DNA of 64,000 bases from Acidobacteriota bacterium (GTDB lineage Bacteria; Acidobacteriota; Terriglobia; 20CM-2-55-15). The stretch spans positions 1 through 64,000 of the forward strand of contig JAJEEE010000067.1 in NCBI GenBank assembly GCA_022821145.1. The letters run 5' to 3'. This document shows positions 24,272 to 33,805 of the stretch, in pieces (the stretch's first letter is position 1; each line of letters opens with the position of its first letter). The notes below the pieces were generated by a model that saw nothing but the letters and a program-made list of their open reading frames with translations, searched no databases and had not been told where the DNA came from. The translations under genes were made by a program, and so were the position numbers.

Positions 24272-26725
24272 CTACCGAACCGCGGCGGATTCAGGCGTTC
24301 CGCGGCCGGCGGCTCTCCGGGTTCTGAAAGGCTCGCTGTTGACGATCCCGCCGACGATGGACGAGAACCGGAAGTCGTCGTCCCCGGCGGCCCGCACGAT
24401 GCGGCGAACCACCGGCATGTCGTAGTGTTCCAGGCCCCGGCCCAGCGCGTAGGTCAGCATCTTCTCGACCACCGCGCCGACGAACTGGTCCGAGCGCCCC
24501 AGGATGGCCTCGCGCAGGTCGGTCGGTCCGTCGACGGGCGTGCCGTCGGCCAGTTGCCCCGCCGTGTCCACGACCCCTCCGGGTTCCCGCGTGCGCCAGC
24601 GTCCGATCGCGTCGAAGTTCTCCAGCGCCAGCCCCGCGGGGTCGATGATTGCGTGGCAGGACGCGCACACGGGATTGGCCCGGTGCTGTTCCATCCGTTC
24701 CCGCACCGAATTCGGCTCCTCGCCGGGTTCGTTCTCGTCCAGCGCGGGGACGTCGGCCGGCGGCGCCGGCGCCGGCGTCCCCAGGATGTTCTCGAGGACC
24801 CACTTGCCGCGCAGCACCGGCGACGTGCGGTTGGGCATGGACGTCACCGTCAGGATGCTGGCATGCCCGAGCAGGCCGCGCCGGGCCGTGTCGGCCAGCG
24901 GCACGCGGCGGAAGTGACTGCCGTAGATGTTCGGGATGCCGTAGTGTTCGGCCAGGCGTTCGTTGACGAACGTGTAGTCGCCGGTCAGCAGGTCCAGGAT
25001 GCTTCGGTCCTCGCGCATCACGCTGGCGACGAACAGCTCGGTCTCGCGGCGGAACGCCGTGCGCAGGGTTTCGTCGAAGTTCGGGAACAGAGTCGTGTCC
25101 GGGGCGGCGCTCCGCAGGTTCCGAAGGAACAGCCACTGCCCTGCGAAGTTCTCCACCAGGGCGTCGGCTTTCGGGTCGGCCAGCATCCGGCCGATTTCGG
25201 CGGCGAGGACGTCCGGTTCGGACAGCCGTCCGTCGATCGCCCGGTTCAGCAAGGCGTCGTCGGGAATGCTGCTCCACAGGAAGAACGACAGGCGCGACGC
25301 CAAGGCCAGATCGTCGAGCGTGTAGACAGCGCCCGTTGCGACGCCCTCCGGATCCGGCTCGCTGCGGAAGAGGAACTCCGGGCTGGCCAGGATCAGTCGA
25401 AGCGCGTTCTGGATACCCGCCTCGAACCCGCCCGCGCTTCGTCCGGCGTCGTAGAACTCCAACAAGAGCTCGGTTTCGCCGTCGCCAACCGGGCGGCGGA
25501 ACGCGCGCGTCGCCAACCGGGACAGGATCTCCGTCGCGCATGTCCGTTCCGCCTCGGCCGAATCGGGCCGGCAACCGAAGATGCGGCGGCGGCTCGGCGT
25601 GTCGCCCGGTCCCGTCACCGCGTACGGACCCGTGATGTCGACGTAGTCCACCAGCGGGATGCCGTTCATGTTCTGGAGGTCGTGATCCCGTACGTGCGGC
25701 TGGAGCGGCTCGTGCGACGCGGAGTGGTTCTTCCGGAGGAACGCCACGCCGACGTCGTGCGGGCCGGCCGCGACCGGAATACGCGCCTTGAGACGCGCGT
25801 CGATCGCGTCGCCGGCCGCGGCGAAGTTGGCGTCCGACATCGCGTTGTCCGCGTCGCCGCCGACCGGCGCCAGGAACACGCGCTCGCCGTCGATCGTGAT
25901 TTCCAGTTCGTGCGGCCACTCCAGGCCCTTCATGTAGCCCACGATGTTCCGCATCAGGAAGACGCTGAAATCGTATTCCGCGTCCAACGGGAAGGTGTGG
26001 CGAATCAGGACGCCTCCGCGCGTCCCGAGCGGCAGGCCTTCGATGTGTCCCGACTGCGCGCGATCCGGAGGCACCCGGTACACGGAGCTGAGAGTCGCGA
26101 TCTCGGGATCGCCGACCGCCAGCTCGGAAATCCGCCTCGAGGCGGCCACGTATTGTTCCAGCAGCGACGGGGAGACACGCAGCACGTCGGCGATGTTGTC
26201 GAAACCGTAGGCCTCGTCGTCGGCCGGCAGCAACTCGGCGACGTCCACTTCCAGGTCGAGCAGGTCCCGGACGGCGTTGCCGTATTCGGTCCGGTTCAAC
26301 CGGTGGATGGAGGCGCGCCCCGGATCGGGACGGATGGCGGCCGCGTCGTCCAGCGTCCGTTCCAGCCATCCGGCCAACTCCCCGAGCGCCGCGGCGTCGG
26401 GCCGCGGGGCGTTCGGCGGCGGCATCAGTCCCCCGCGCAGCTTGCGGATGACCGGCTCCCAGACCGCGGCGTCGGAGGGCGCCTGAGCCAGGTCGAGCGC
26501 GTCCAGGGCGAGGTCCGCCGTTTGGAGCCGTGTGTTGTGACACGTGACGCAGTATTGGTCGAGCAGGGCCCGATGCGCGGTGAGGTCGGCCGTTTCCTGC
26601 GCCGTCCCGGCCACGTCCGGGACGGCCCAGAGGAACGCGGCCATGCAAACCCACACCCGCGCCCAAGCCACGGTCGGACCGGTCTGGAACGTTTTTCGCG
26701 ATGCTGTTCGCGATTCAGAGCACAT
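24272..26725 (-). CDS. DUF1592-type (DUF1587/1592/1595/1588/1585) cytochrome-like protein
   Basis: The ATG at 26725 is preferred to a TTG at 26740 because an AGG precedes it. The product has 817 residues. A signal peptide is followed by a c-type haem motif Y-C-V-T-C-H-N, a DUF1587 segment (I-H-R-L-N-R-T-E-Y-G-N-A-V-R-D-L-L), then A-T-R-A-F-R-R-P and A-S-R-L-S-F-F-L-W-S-S-I-P-D (DUF1595/1592). A second haem-like C-A-S-C-H precedes I-I-D-P-A-G-L-A-L-E-N-F-D (DUF1588), and DUF1585 closes the protein. It is a periplasmic multi-domain protein shared with Planctomycetes, possibly for carbohydrate or complex-polymer oxidation. Its function is not established. Confidence 0.9.
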   Translation of the reverse strand: MCSESRTASRKTFQTGPTVAWARVWVCMAAFLWAVPDVAGTAQETADLTAHRALLDQYCVTCHNTRLQTADLALDALDLAQAPSDAAVWEPVIRKLRGGLMPPPNAPRPDAAALGELAGWLERTLDDAAAIRPDPGRASIHRLNRTEYGNAVRDLLDLEVDVAELLPADDEAYGFDNIADVLRVSPSLLEQYVAASRRISELAVGDPEIATLSSVYRVPPDRAQSGHIEGLPLGTRGGVLIRHTFPLDAEYDFSVFLMRNIVGYMKGLEWPHELEITIDGERVFLAPVGGDADNAMSDANFAAAGDAIDARLKARIPVAAGPHDVGVAFLRKNHSASHEPLQPHVRDHDLQNMNGIPLVDYVDITGPYAVTGPGDTPSRRRIFGCRPDSAEAERTCATEILSRLATRAFRRPVGDGETELLLEFYDAGRSAGGFEAGIQNALRLILASPEFLFRSEPDPEGVATGAVYTLDDLALASRLSFFLWSSIPDDALLNRAIDGRLSEPDVLAAEIGRMLADPKADALVENFAGQWLFLRNLRSAAPDTTLFPNFDETLRTAFRRETELFVASVMREDRSILDLLTGDYTFVNERLAEHYGIPNIYGSHFRRVPLADTARRGLLGHASILTVTSMPNRTSPVLRGKWVLENILGTPAPAPPADVPALDENEPGEEPNSVRERMEQHRANPVCASCHAIIDPAGLALENFDAIGRWRTREPGGVVDTAGQLADGTPVDGPTDLREAILGRSDQFVGAVVEKMLTYALGRGLEHYDMPVVRRIVRAAGDDDFRFSSIVGGIVNSEPFRTRRAAGRGTPESAAVR

Positions 26726-26793
26726 GGTTCGAACCTGCAATTACATCAGATGCGGGAGCGTCCCGGCAACGAAATAGACGCGGAGAGAGTGAC

Positions 26794-27201
26794 TTAACGT
26801 TCCGTCGTGTCGATCGGCCCGAAAACGAGCGTCTGTCCGTCGGCGAGCATGACCGGGCCCGCCCCGAGAAATTGCGCCCCGGTCTCGGCCAGACGCGACG
26901 TGTCCCGCGGCGGGCGGCCCGTGACCGTGATCGTTTCTCCCGGCCGGATCGTCTGCCGCGTCCAGCCCGTGCGCATGAGCTGGGTCGGGGAACGGCCTTC
27001 GACCATCCATCGTTCGATGCCGCCCTCGGCGGTTTCGGCGTCGACGAACAGGAAGGCGTGGGGATTGGTCCATTCGAACCGGGCGACCGTGCCCGATACC
27101 GTGACGATCCTCTCGGGATCGAAGTAGCTGGCATGGTGTGCGACGAGGGGCAGGGCGATCCCGGTGAGCAGGATCAGGACGGTCGGAGTTCTTACGCGCA
27201 T
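26794..27201 (-). CDS. DUF6152-like secreted protein, mature N-terminus His-His
   Basis: This 135-residue protein has a signal peptide ending P-L-V-A before H-H-A-S-Y-F-D. The conserved N-P-H histidine is at mature position 27 instead of 29 because of a two-residue deletion. Later motifs R-T-G-W-T-R-Q-T-I-R-P-G-E and A-D-G-Q-T-L-V-F match the family. It is the only copy without an adjacent DFSGVW gene; its downstream neighbour is the DUF1592 gene. Confidence 0.8.
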   Translation of the reverse strand: MRVRTPTVLILLTGIALPLVAHHASYFDPERIVTVSGTVARFEWTNPHAFLFVDAETAEGGIERWMVEGRSPTQLMRTGWTRQTIRPGETITVTGRPPRDTSRLAETGAQFLGAGPVMLADGQTLVFGPIDTTER

Positions 27202-27313
27202 TCTCCAACTCCGGTCTCGATGGACACGCCGATCATAACGTAAACCACGTGAGGCCGCCGAACGGAATATCCTGACGTCTGGTTCATGATCCGGCGCCGG
27301 AAGAGTGCGGCGG

Positions 27314-28531
27314 CTAGAACCGTTCCAGGTCCTCGACGATCTGCCCGATCGCGTTCCGCAGTTCCCTCGGGGACAGGACGTTGAGCGTCCTCGGCGACAG
27401 CGGGTCGAGTATCCCGTTGACCTCGTCGAACAGGTCGCGGATGCTCTGCCGGATCCGCACGTGATAGACGCGGCAATCGCAGCGGCCGTCGATATCGACC
27501 TCGGACCGGTCGGCGCCGTCGGCGAACCGGGAGAAGCCCGAGACGAAGATCAGGACTTTCAACGGCGTGTCCCGGCGCGCGACCTCGTTTCCGTCCGCGA
27601 CGCGGCTGGCGACGTGGCCTTCCACGTATTCCCGGAAGAACACCGGGTTCTCGAGGCGGCCGGCCAGCGCCTCGAGACTGATCGACGGCGCGTTCGCCGA
27701 CTCGAAGGCCTCGGTCAGGCGCTCCAGGTCCAACCGTTCCAGTTCCGGTTGTTCGAACACCACCTCGCGTCGGACGAGGTCGAGCCCCCGCGCCGAGACC
27801 GATCCCCGGGCCGGGTCCAGTTGGGAGAGGAAGCGCAGCGCGTCGCCGACATTGTCGATATGGCGGTTGCGCGCGGTGTCGCTCGAGCGGTGCTCGGGCA
27901 TGCTGAGCACCGCGATGAGCTCGATCTGCAGCGCCCGCGTGCTCTCGATCGGAAACGCGAGGTCGCCGACGAACGCATCCTCTTCGGGGAAGGAGGCCGG
28001 GGGAAATCCGGCGAAGGATCCGGGGAAGGGGTCGTCATCGATGGTGTCGACTTCGATGTCCTCGCGAACCAGGTTGTGCCGCTCCGACACCGCGTCGTAC
28101 AGCAGAACCCACAGGAGGTAGTCGCCGGGCGTGACCACGGGTTCCAGGGAGAACGTGATCTCCCCGTCTCTGGACGGACCCGCGCCGGACGTGTAACGGA
28201 CCGGTCCGGAGTAGGCCAGCAGCCGCTCCTCGCGGTCGGTCAACCAGCTCCAGACCGTGAGGTCGCGTTCGATGTTGTCGGTTTCGAGGTCGTCGGTGCG
28301 GACCCGCGCGGTGAGAGGCAGGACGAGCCGTTGATCCATACGCAACTCGGCGTCTTCGACGTCCAGGTCCCAGCGCAGTTCCTCCACCGTTCCTTCAGAC
28401 AGCCATTCGCCGATGGGAAGTTCGAACAATTCCGCCATGTCGGCGGGGCGGTCCGTCTGGGCGTGCAGCGTCGCGGCGAGAACCGGGGCCGCCAATGGCA
28501 GGCCCCACCGCCGCGTGCGATGTCGGGTCAT
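27314..28531 (-). CDS. secreted protein of unknown function
   Basis: This 405-residue exported protein (signal peptide ending T-L-H-A-Q) has a strand-rich first half (L-R-M-D-Q-R-L-V-L-P-L-T-A-R-V) and a second half with L-K-V-L-I-F-V-S-G-F-S-R-F-A-D-G. That last strand resembles the start of a VWA or alpha/beta domain but lacks a clear MIDAS. A C-D-C motif (G-R-C-D-C-R-V) near residue 360 could be redox-active or disulfide-bonded. It is near a VWA-protein gene, and similar proteins occur beside such genes in Acidobacteriota. No function is assigned. Confidence 0.6.
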   Translation of the reverse strand: MTRHRTRRWGLPLAAPVLAATLHAQTDRPADMAELFELPIGEWLSEGTVEELRWDLDVEDAELRMDQRLVLPLTARVRTDDLETDNIERDLTVWSWLTDREERLLAYSGPVRYTSGAGPSRDGEITFSLEPVVTPGDYLLWVLLYDAVSERHNLVREDIEVDTIDDDPFPGSFAGFPPASFPEEDAFVGDLAFPIESTRALQIELIAVLSMPEHRSSDTARNRHIDNVGDALRFLSQLDPARGSVSARGLDLVRREVVFEQPELERLDLERLTEAFESANAPSISLEALAGRLENPVFFREYVEGHVASRVADGNEVARRDTPLKVLIFVSGFSRFADGADRSEVDIDGRCDCRVYHVRIRQSIRDLFDEVNGILDPLSPRTLNVLSPRELRNAIGQIVEDLERF

Positions 28532-28555
28532 GTTCCGAAAACGTGCGCCACGAGG

Positions 28556-29626
28556 TTACAGGCCGGTCGCGTCCTGGATCTCGCTCGAAATGGAGTCTTC
28601 CCAGCGGCTCCATCCCGAGTCCATCCCGTAGGGCGCCCGCGTGAGGACGGCTTCGATGCGCCGGATCAGCCCGTTCTCGATCCGGAACAACTCGGCGATC
28701 TGCCACGTCCACGGGTCGATGGGTCCGGCGGTGACGACGCGGCCGCCGGGCACACTGTACGTGCGGTCCTCGCCCAACGCGTGATCGAAGAACACGAAGC
28801 TGAACACCAACCCGCGTTCCGCGTCGACGGCCACGTAACGGCGGTCGCGAATGCGCCACACGAAGTGAATCAGGCCGGACTCGAACTGCTCCAGGCAACT
28901 CCACTGATCGGAGTACATGTTGGCCGTCGCCGGGTCGGGCCGGGTCTCATCGGGCGGCGTCGGTTGGTTCGTGGTCACGTCGCCGTTCTCGACGCGTTCG
29001 CAGTCGTCGGTGAACGGATACTCGCCCATGCCGTCGTTCCGCTCCATCCCGGCAAAGTACATGTCGGCCACGCGGATCAACTCGTCGCGCGGCATCCGTT
29101 CCTCGACGGGAACCTCGGTCGTGTACACCGCGTGCGGCGCGCCCATCGCTTCCAGGTTGGCCGCCGAACCGCCGCCCCGAATCACCAGGGCTTCCGCTTC
29201 GGAGATCCGGCGATCTTCGACCTTCAGGCGAAGGGCCAGGGAGTTCGCCGCGCCTTCGGGGTTGTTGTTGGCTTCCTCTCGAATGGTTCCGATGAACGCG
29301 ACCTGGCCGGCGTCCACGTCGGTGGCGAAGAGGCGGTACGTCCCCTTGCCCACCATCGTCTTCCAGAGGGCGTCGCCCACCGGAAGCCGCTGGCCGTTCT
29401 CGGTCATGACGAAGTCGTCGGCCAGCGGGACCTGGCTCGGGTCGTGGGCGATCATGGCGTCCAGGTACCGGTCCACGAAGCCCTCCAGGCACTCGCGGCC
29501 GCACGGCGCGAGGGCGGCGTCGCCGGTCGTCGCCGGTGACGGCGTTTCTTCCGGCGCGTCCGCTCCCTGGCATGCCGTGACGGCCAGGAGCGTTCCGACG
29601 GCGATCAGGGTTCGGTAATGCGGCAT
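28556..29626 (-). CDS. lipoprotein with SnoaL/NTF2-like domains
   Basis: The ATG at 29626 starts a 356-residue lipoprotein with lipobox A-V-T-A-C. Two segments look like the NTF2/SnoaL-like fold: R-Y-L-D-A-M-I-A-H-D-P-S-Q-V-P-L-A-D near residue 52, and D-E-L-I-R-V-A-D-M-Y-F-A-G-M-E-R-N near residue 180 with E-L-F-R-I-E-N-G-L-I-R-R-I-E at the end. Such cone-shaped domains bind small molecules or act as isomerases, but catalytic residues are not clear. Its 5' end is divergent from the VWA gene. Confidence 0.65.
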   Translation of the reverse strand: MPHYRTLIAVGTLLAVTACQGADAPEETPSPATTGDAALAPCGRECLEGFVDRYLDAMIAHDPSQVPLADDFVMTENGQRLPVGDALWKTMVGKGTYRLFATDVDAGQVAFIGTIREEANNNPEGAANSLALRLKVEDRRISEAEALVIRGGGSAANLEAMGAPHAVYTTEVPVEERMPRDELIRVADMYFAGMERNDGMGEYPFTDDCERVENGDVTTNQPTPPDETRPDPATANMYSDQWSCLEQFESGLIHFVWRIRDRRYVAVDAERGLVFSFVFFDHALGEDRTYSVPGGRVVTAGPIDPWTWQIAELFRIENGLIRRIEAVLTRAPYGMDSGWSRWEDSISSEIQDATGL

Positions 29627-29816
29627 GGCGGACCTGCCTTTCGCGTACGGTATGAGCAGTCGGATGTTATCAGAAAGCCGCGGCGGGCCGGCGTGTTTTG
29701 CGCCTGATCCAACGGTGGCGCCCTCCGCGCCCGGCGGTCCGCACAAATCGCTGGACCGGCAGCGACGATTGCAGGTGTAATGTTGGCCGGGTCTTCGGCC
29801 TGTCAAGGAATTTCGA

Positions 29817-31469
29817 GTGTCGCCGAATCGGATATTCGTACTCCCGTTTGCCGCCGCCGGGATGCTCCTCCCTCCGCCGGCAACCGCGGCGCCCTGGCAG
29901 GAGACGATCACCGTCGAGACGCGGCTGGTGCAGATCGACGTCATCGTCCGGGACGGCGACGGGCCGGTGCCGGGTCTCGGCGTCGACGACTTCGCGCTTT
30001 TCGACGACGGGCGCCCGCAGCGGATCGTCGTCTTCGACGAGATCCGCGAAGGCGACGGGGCGGCCCGCGAGTTGCCCGCCGGGATCGTTTCCAACCGATT
30101 GGACGGCGAGGGCCGGGAGCCGGCGGCCGCGACCGTGATCCTGATCGATCGCATCAACACCGATCTCGACGGCCAGACCTACATGCTCCAGGAATTCAAC
30201 GAGTTCCTGGAGTCGTGGCCCGGGCGGGGCCGTTTGGCGGTGTACGAGCTCCGCCGGGAGCTTTCCGTGCTGCATGACTACGATTCTCCGGTCGAATCGT
30301 TGATAGAGCGGGCGGCGGAGCTCGCGCCCGAAGACGCGCTCGAGTTGCGAAGCGCGGACGGGATCGGCGGATTCGAGTCGTCGGAAGGCAACGCCGGGCT
30401 GGACCGCCAACTCGCCGAGTTCCTCGGCGGCCGCAACGAGAACCTTGCGGGCCGGGGGTTTGCCGGCGGGGTGGACCGAATCGGACTGTCCGAAACCGCG
30501 AGGGGTGGGTTCGAGCAGCTTTCCCGGGCCCAGCGCGGGAACGCGGCGGCGCAGCTCAACGCGCGCGCCGTTTCGACGGCGGCGGCGCTGGAGACGATCG
30601 CGTACCAGCTCGCGGGGCTGCGGGGACGGAAGAATCTGGTGTGGCTGTCGGGCCGATTCCCGTTCACGTTCGATCCGTATCGACGGACCGACCTGGCCGA
30701 AGAAGTCGTCCCCACCACACTCGCGCTCATCGAGCGCGCGGGACTGGCGCTGATGGCCGCCAACATCGCCGTCTACCCCGTCAACGCCGGCGGCGGCGCG
30801 GCGAGCGCCAACTCGGACCGCGGCGCCATGCAGGAAGTCGCGGACCGGACCGGCGGGCGCATCGCGTTCGACACCAACGACATCGCCGGAGCGATCGACG
30901 ACGCCGTCGAGGACGCCCGCGTATCCTACACGCTCGGCTTCTATCCGGACGGACCGGGCGGCGACGACGCGTTCCACGAGGTCCGCATCGACGTGTTCCA
31001 CGCGGACGCACGCGTTCGCCACCGCGGCGGATACTACGGATTCGACCTGGACGTATCGGAACGGTTGGCGCGCAGCGTGCCCATGGTCGACCTGCTGCGC
31101 AGTCCGCTGGACGCGACCGCGGTGGGCCTGACGGCGCGGGCCGTGCCCGGCGCCGATCCCGGGGCGTTCAACCTGGCGCTGCTGGTCGCGCTCGATGACC
31201 TGAACCTGGAGCAGCGGGACGGACTCTGGCTGGGCGCGATCGACGTGGCGATGTACTTCGATCCCGGCGAAGGCCGGGAGGTGTCGGTCCTGCCGATCGA
31301 GCAGTTCCCGATCCGGTTGAACGACGAACAACTGGAGCTCGCCCGGCAGACGGGCTTCATCGTTCAGAAGAACCTGGAAACGGACAGTGAAACCGGTAGA
31401 CTGAGAATCGTCGTTCAGGACATGACGACGGGCTCGGCGGGATCGATCTGGGCTCCGGTCGGAAACTGA
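29817..31469 (+). CDS. acidobacterial-type VWA domain protein
   Basis: This 550-residue exported protein starts with GTG. After the signal peptide it has T-I-T-V-E-T-R-L-V-Q-I-D-V-I-V-R-D, then G-L-G-V-D-D-F-A-L-F-D-D-G-R-P-Q, the N-terminal strand set typical of the VWFA-related proteins known from Acidobacteriota. The VWA core includes V-I-L-I-D-R-I-N-T-D and R-K-N-L-V-W-L-S-G-R-F-P. The usual MIDAS D-x-S-x-S is replaced by D-R-I-N-T, so metal binding may be lost. It probably mediates protein-protein contacts outside the cytoplasm. It is followed by a small exported protein 21 bp downstream. Confidence 0.85.
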   Translation: MSPNRIFVLPFAAAGMLLPPPATAAPWQETITVETRLVQIDVIVRDGDGPVPGLGVDDFALFDDGRPQRIVVFDEIREGDGAARELPAGIVSNRLDGEGREPAAATVILIDRINTDLDGQTYMLQEFNEFLESWPGRGRLAVYELRRELSVLHDYDSPVESLIERAAELAPEDALELRSADGIGGFESSEGNAGLDRQLAEFLGGRNENLAGRGFAGGVDRIGLSETARGGFEQLSRAQRGNAAAQLNARAVSTAAALETIAYQLAGLRGRKNLVWLSGRFPFTFDPYRRTDLAEEVVPTTLALIERAGLALMAANIAVYPVNAGGGAASANSDRGAMQEVADRTGGRIAFDTNDIAGAIDDAVEDARVSYTLGFYPDGPGGDDAFHEVRIDVFHADARVRHRGGYYGFDLDVSERLARSVPMVDLLRSPLDATAVGLTARAVPGADPGAFNLALLVALDDLNLEQRDGLWLGAIDVAMYFDPGEGREVSVLPIEQFPIRLNDEQLELARQTGFIVQKNLETDSETGRLRIVVQDMTTGSAGSIWAPVGN

Positions 31470-31490
31470 CCGGCCGAAGGGAGGACGGAA

Positions 31491-32021
31491 ATGCGCAGTC
31501 GACGTTCTTCACGGGTGCTGGCCGTCGGGGGATTGGCGGTGCTCCTGGGCTTGTTTTCCGTCGTGCCGTTGCAAGCGATGTGGCCCAGAATCGTGATGGT
31601 CCACGGCGGGCCGCTGGAGAACCGGGTGATCATCGATGACTTCGAAGGGATCCAGGAAATCATGAGATGGGATGCTCCCCATGATGGCGGCGATCTCGAC
31701 TCCCGGTCATTTCTGAACCTTTCACTCTTCTGGAGGTTGACGCTCGCTTCCGGTGAAGAGATCGTCTCGTTGGACGAAACCCGGCTGGCCGAACTGCAGC
31801 CCGAAGATGTGGCAACGGCGGTCAATACTCCGACGCGCGGGCGCTTCTATCCGGCATGCGGAACCACGCCGGCCGTCATCGCGCTGGACACGTACGAGTT
31901 CCCCGATCCCGACTCGTTCCTCATGCGGGAGGTCGTTCGAACCTGGATCGTCTCGGACCGGGCGTTGTCCGTGTTCGAGCGGTTCGGAGTTCCGGTCGAG
32001 TCGGAGTGCGATCCCGGATAG
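31491..32021 (+). CDS. small exported protein of unknown function
   Basis: The product has 176 residues and GGGAGGA before the ATG. An N-terminal hydrophobic signal (V-L-L-G-L-F-S-V-V-P-L-Q-A) is followed by a mixed alpha/beta domain with L-F-W-R-L-T-L-A-S-G and F-Y-P-A-C-G-T-T-P-A-V-I-A, and a second cysteine four residues from the C-terminus; the two cysteines could form a disulfide. I recognise no family. It lies between the VWA gene and a sugar dehydrogenase-like gene on the same strand. Confidence 0.7.
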   Translation: MRSRRSSRVLAVGGLAVLLGLFSVVPLQAMWPRIVMVHGGPLENRVIIDDFEGIQEIMRWDAPHDGGDLDSRSFLNLSLFWRLTLASGEEIVSLDETRLAELQPEDVATAVNTPTRGRFYPACGTTPAVIALDTYEFPDPDSFLMREVVRTWIVSDRALSVFERFGVPVESECDPG

Positions 32022-32083
32022 CCTGGCAAGCGGGGGCCGACGGAAGGCTTGGGCAATCGGCGTCATTGCCAAGGAGTGTGTTC

Positions 32084-33310
32084 ATGAAGCGGATTCGTTC
32101 TCGCTGTTTTCGGCAAGTGTCGCTGATCGCGTTATCGGCGTTCGTATGCGCCGGGAACGCGCTGGCCCAGTTCGGGCGCCCGGCCCGTCCTCCCCTGGGC
32201 GACGGGCCCTGGGTCTATGAGACCTTCGAGCGGGGCATCCCTCCCGTCCGGGTCTCCGTCGTGACGAAGGGCCTGTCGCGCCCGTGGTCCATGGCGTTCC
32301 TGCCCGACGGTGGGATGTTGATCACGGAGCGCGGGGGAACGGTCCGCGTCCTCCGCGACGGCGTTCTCGATCCCGACCCCGTTCCCGGACTGCCCGATCT
32401 CGGCATCGACCAGCTCTTCGACATCGCCCTGCACCCGGACTTCGAGACCAATCGCCAAGTGTATTTCACGTACATCAAGTCGGGCGCGCGCCCCGACGGG
32501 AGCGAGGGCTACTGGGCGACGACGGCGCTGGCGGGCGGGCGTTTCGACGGCGGGCGCTTGACGGACGTGGAGGACGTATTCGTCGCCGATGCGGGATGGG
32601 CGCCGCTGCGCGGCGGCGACGGTTCGCGCGTCGTGTTCGCTCCCGACGGCACGCTCTACATGTCGTCGTCCCACCGCCGGGATCCCGAAGCGCCCCAGAA
32701 CACGGAGAGCCTGATCGGGAAGATCCTCCGGCTGAACGACGACGGCGGCGTTCCGGCCGACAACCCCTTCGTGGGCCGCGAGGGCTTCCGTCCGGAAATC
32801 TTCTCCTACGGGCACCGCACGGTCCTGGGCTTGACCATCCACCCCGAGACCGGCCAGGTCTGGGAGACCGAGAACGGTCCGCAGGGCGGCGACGAGGTCA
32901 ACCTCCTGCGGGCGGGCGAGAACTACGGCTGGCCGATCGCGACCTACGGACGCGAATACGACGGGACCGTCGCCTCGGAAACGCCCCGTCCGGAAGGCAT
33001 GGTCCCGCCCGAGATCTTCTGGGTCCCGTCGATCACGGCCTCGGGGATCATGTTCTATTCCGGAGACCGGTTTCCGGCTTGGCAAGGCAACCTGTTCGTG
33101 GGCGCCATGACGATGGGGCGCATTCCCGGCACGGGCCACATCGAGCGGATCGTGTTCGCCGACAACGGCGGCGAGTTGCGCCGCGAGCAGATGCTCAACG
33201 ACCTGAGGCAGCGCGTCCGCGACATCCGGCAGGGGCCGGACGGGTTGATCTATCTCATCACCGACGAGAACGAAGCGGCGCTGCTGCGGATGGAGCCCGT
33301 CGAGGAGTAG
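32084..33310 (+). CDS. PQQ-dependent sugar dehydrogenase-like protein (aldose sugar dehydrogenase type)
   Basis: The ATG at 32084 follows AAGGAG. The 408-residue protein has a signal peptide (N-A-L-A-Q-F-G) and the soluble glucose/aldose dehydrogenase pattern: L-S-R-P-W-S-M-A-F-L-P-D-G, L-I-T-E-R-G-G, F-D-I-A-L-H-P-D-F, G-H-R-T-V-L-G-L, W-E-T-E-N-G-P-Q-G-G-D-E-V-N, G-E-N-Y-G-W-P and Q-G-P-D-G-L-I-Y. It should be a periplasmic, PQQ- and calcium-dependent sugar oxidase. Its last 20 or so bases are part of a 25-bp repeat found again at 33806-33830, flanking the toxin-antitoxin relic. Confidence 0.88.
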   Translation: MKRIRSRCFRQVSLIALSAFVCAGNALAQFGRPARPPLGDGPWVYETFERGIPPVRVSVVTKGLSRPWSMAFLPDGGMLITERGGTVRVLRDGVLDPDPVPGLPDLGIDQLFDIALHPDFETNRQVYFTYIKSGARPDGSEGYWATTALAGGRFDGGRLTDVEDVFVADAGWAPLRGGDGSRVVFAPDGTLYMSSSHRRDPEAPQNTESLIGKILRLNDDGGVPADNPFVGREGFRPEIFSYGHRTVLGLTIHPETGQVWETENGPQGGDEVNLLRAGENYGWPIATYGREYDGTVASETPRPEGMVPPEIFWVPSITASGIMFYSGDRFPAWQGNLFVGAMTMGRIPGTGHIERIVFADNGGELRREQMLNDLRQRVRDIRQGPDGLIYLITDENEAALLRMEPVEE

Positions 33311-33313
33311 GCC
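33289..33313 (+). repeat. 25-bp direct repeat, left copy
   Basis: This stretch (start GATGGAGCCCGTCG, end GAGTAGGCC) covers the end of the dehydrogenase gene (M-E-P-V-E-E-stop). It recurs with one mismatch at 33806-33830 on the other side of the HigA-like locus. Confidence 0.85.
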
Positions 33314-33365
33314 CGCGGCGACTCCCGAGCGGCGGCCCCTCCGTGGGGTTGCCGGCGCGGTCGCG

Positions 33366-33683
33366 TTACGCCACGGCGCCCAGACCGTTCTTGGCGACCA
33401 GGGTCAGCAGCTTCAACGAAGCGCCCCGCGGCCGCTTCTCGCCGCGCTCCCACTGGCTGACGAGTCCCGCCGTCACGTTGAGGTAGCGGGCGAATACCGC
33501 CTGGCTGGCGTTTTCGCGGAGCCGAAGCGCGCGGATGTCCTCCGGCGACATCGCCGCGACCGGGGTGAGGCACATCTCGTCGAAGGCCCGCATCGTCTTC
33601 TGGGACATGACGCCGGCCTCGGCCAGGCCGAGGGCGGCCTCGTGCGCGGCCGCCAGCGCCCCGCTCTTGTACTGCTTACCCAT
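33366..33683 (-). CDS. HigA-type antitoxin (Xre-family HTH)
   Basis: This 105-residue protein (M-G-K-Q-Y-K-S-G-A-L-A) has the known pattern of a HigA/MqsA-like antitoxin with a C-terminal Xre helix-turn-helix (A-R-Y-L-N-V-T-A-G-L-V-S-Q-W-E-R-G-E-K-R-P). It should bind its toxin and the operon promoter. The partner toxin, which normally precedes it, survives only as a remnant (33676-33780). The locus is bracketed by 25-bp direct repeats. Confidence 0.85.
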   Translation of the reverse strand: MGKQYKSGALAAAHEAALGLAEAGVMSQKTMRAFDEMCLTPVAAMSPEDIRALRLRENASQAVFARYLNVTAGLVSQWERGEKRPRGASLKLLTLVAKNGLGAVA

Positions 33684-33780
33684 CGCAACGAACCTCCACG
33701 ATGGCCCCGACCGCCAGCGCCGCCTCGATCCGCGCCGTTCCGCGCGATACGCTGCTTGATGACGCCGCCGACACACCAGG
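33676..33780 (-). pseudogene. RelE/HigB-like toxin remnant
   Basis: Upstream of and overlapping the antitoxin by 8 bp, one frame reads G-G-V-I-K-Q-R-I-A-R-N-G, the central motif of the RelE-like toxins that partner this antitoxin. A second frame then reads A-R-I-E-A-A-L-A-V-G-A-I-V-E-V-R-C-D-G-stop, their usual C-terminus. The N-terminal half and the residues between the two motifs are missing, so about two-thirds of the toxin has been lost and the rest is out of frame. Confidence 0.7.
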
Positions 33781-33805
33781 AACACCATCCCGGGTATCCC
33801 CCGGC

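Noticed and set aside
23291-26797. 1168-codon open frame on the plus strand opposite the DUF1552 and DUF1592 genes
   Set aside because: It mirrors two well-supported genes on the other strand, is rich in Arg, Gly and Val, and has no domain. Long antisense frames are expected at this GC content.
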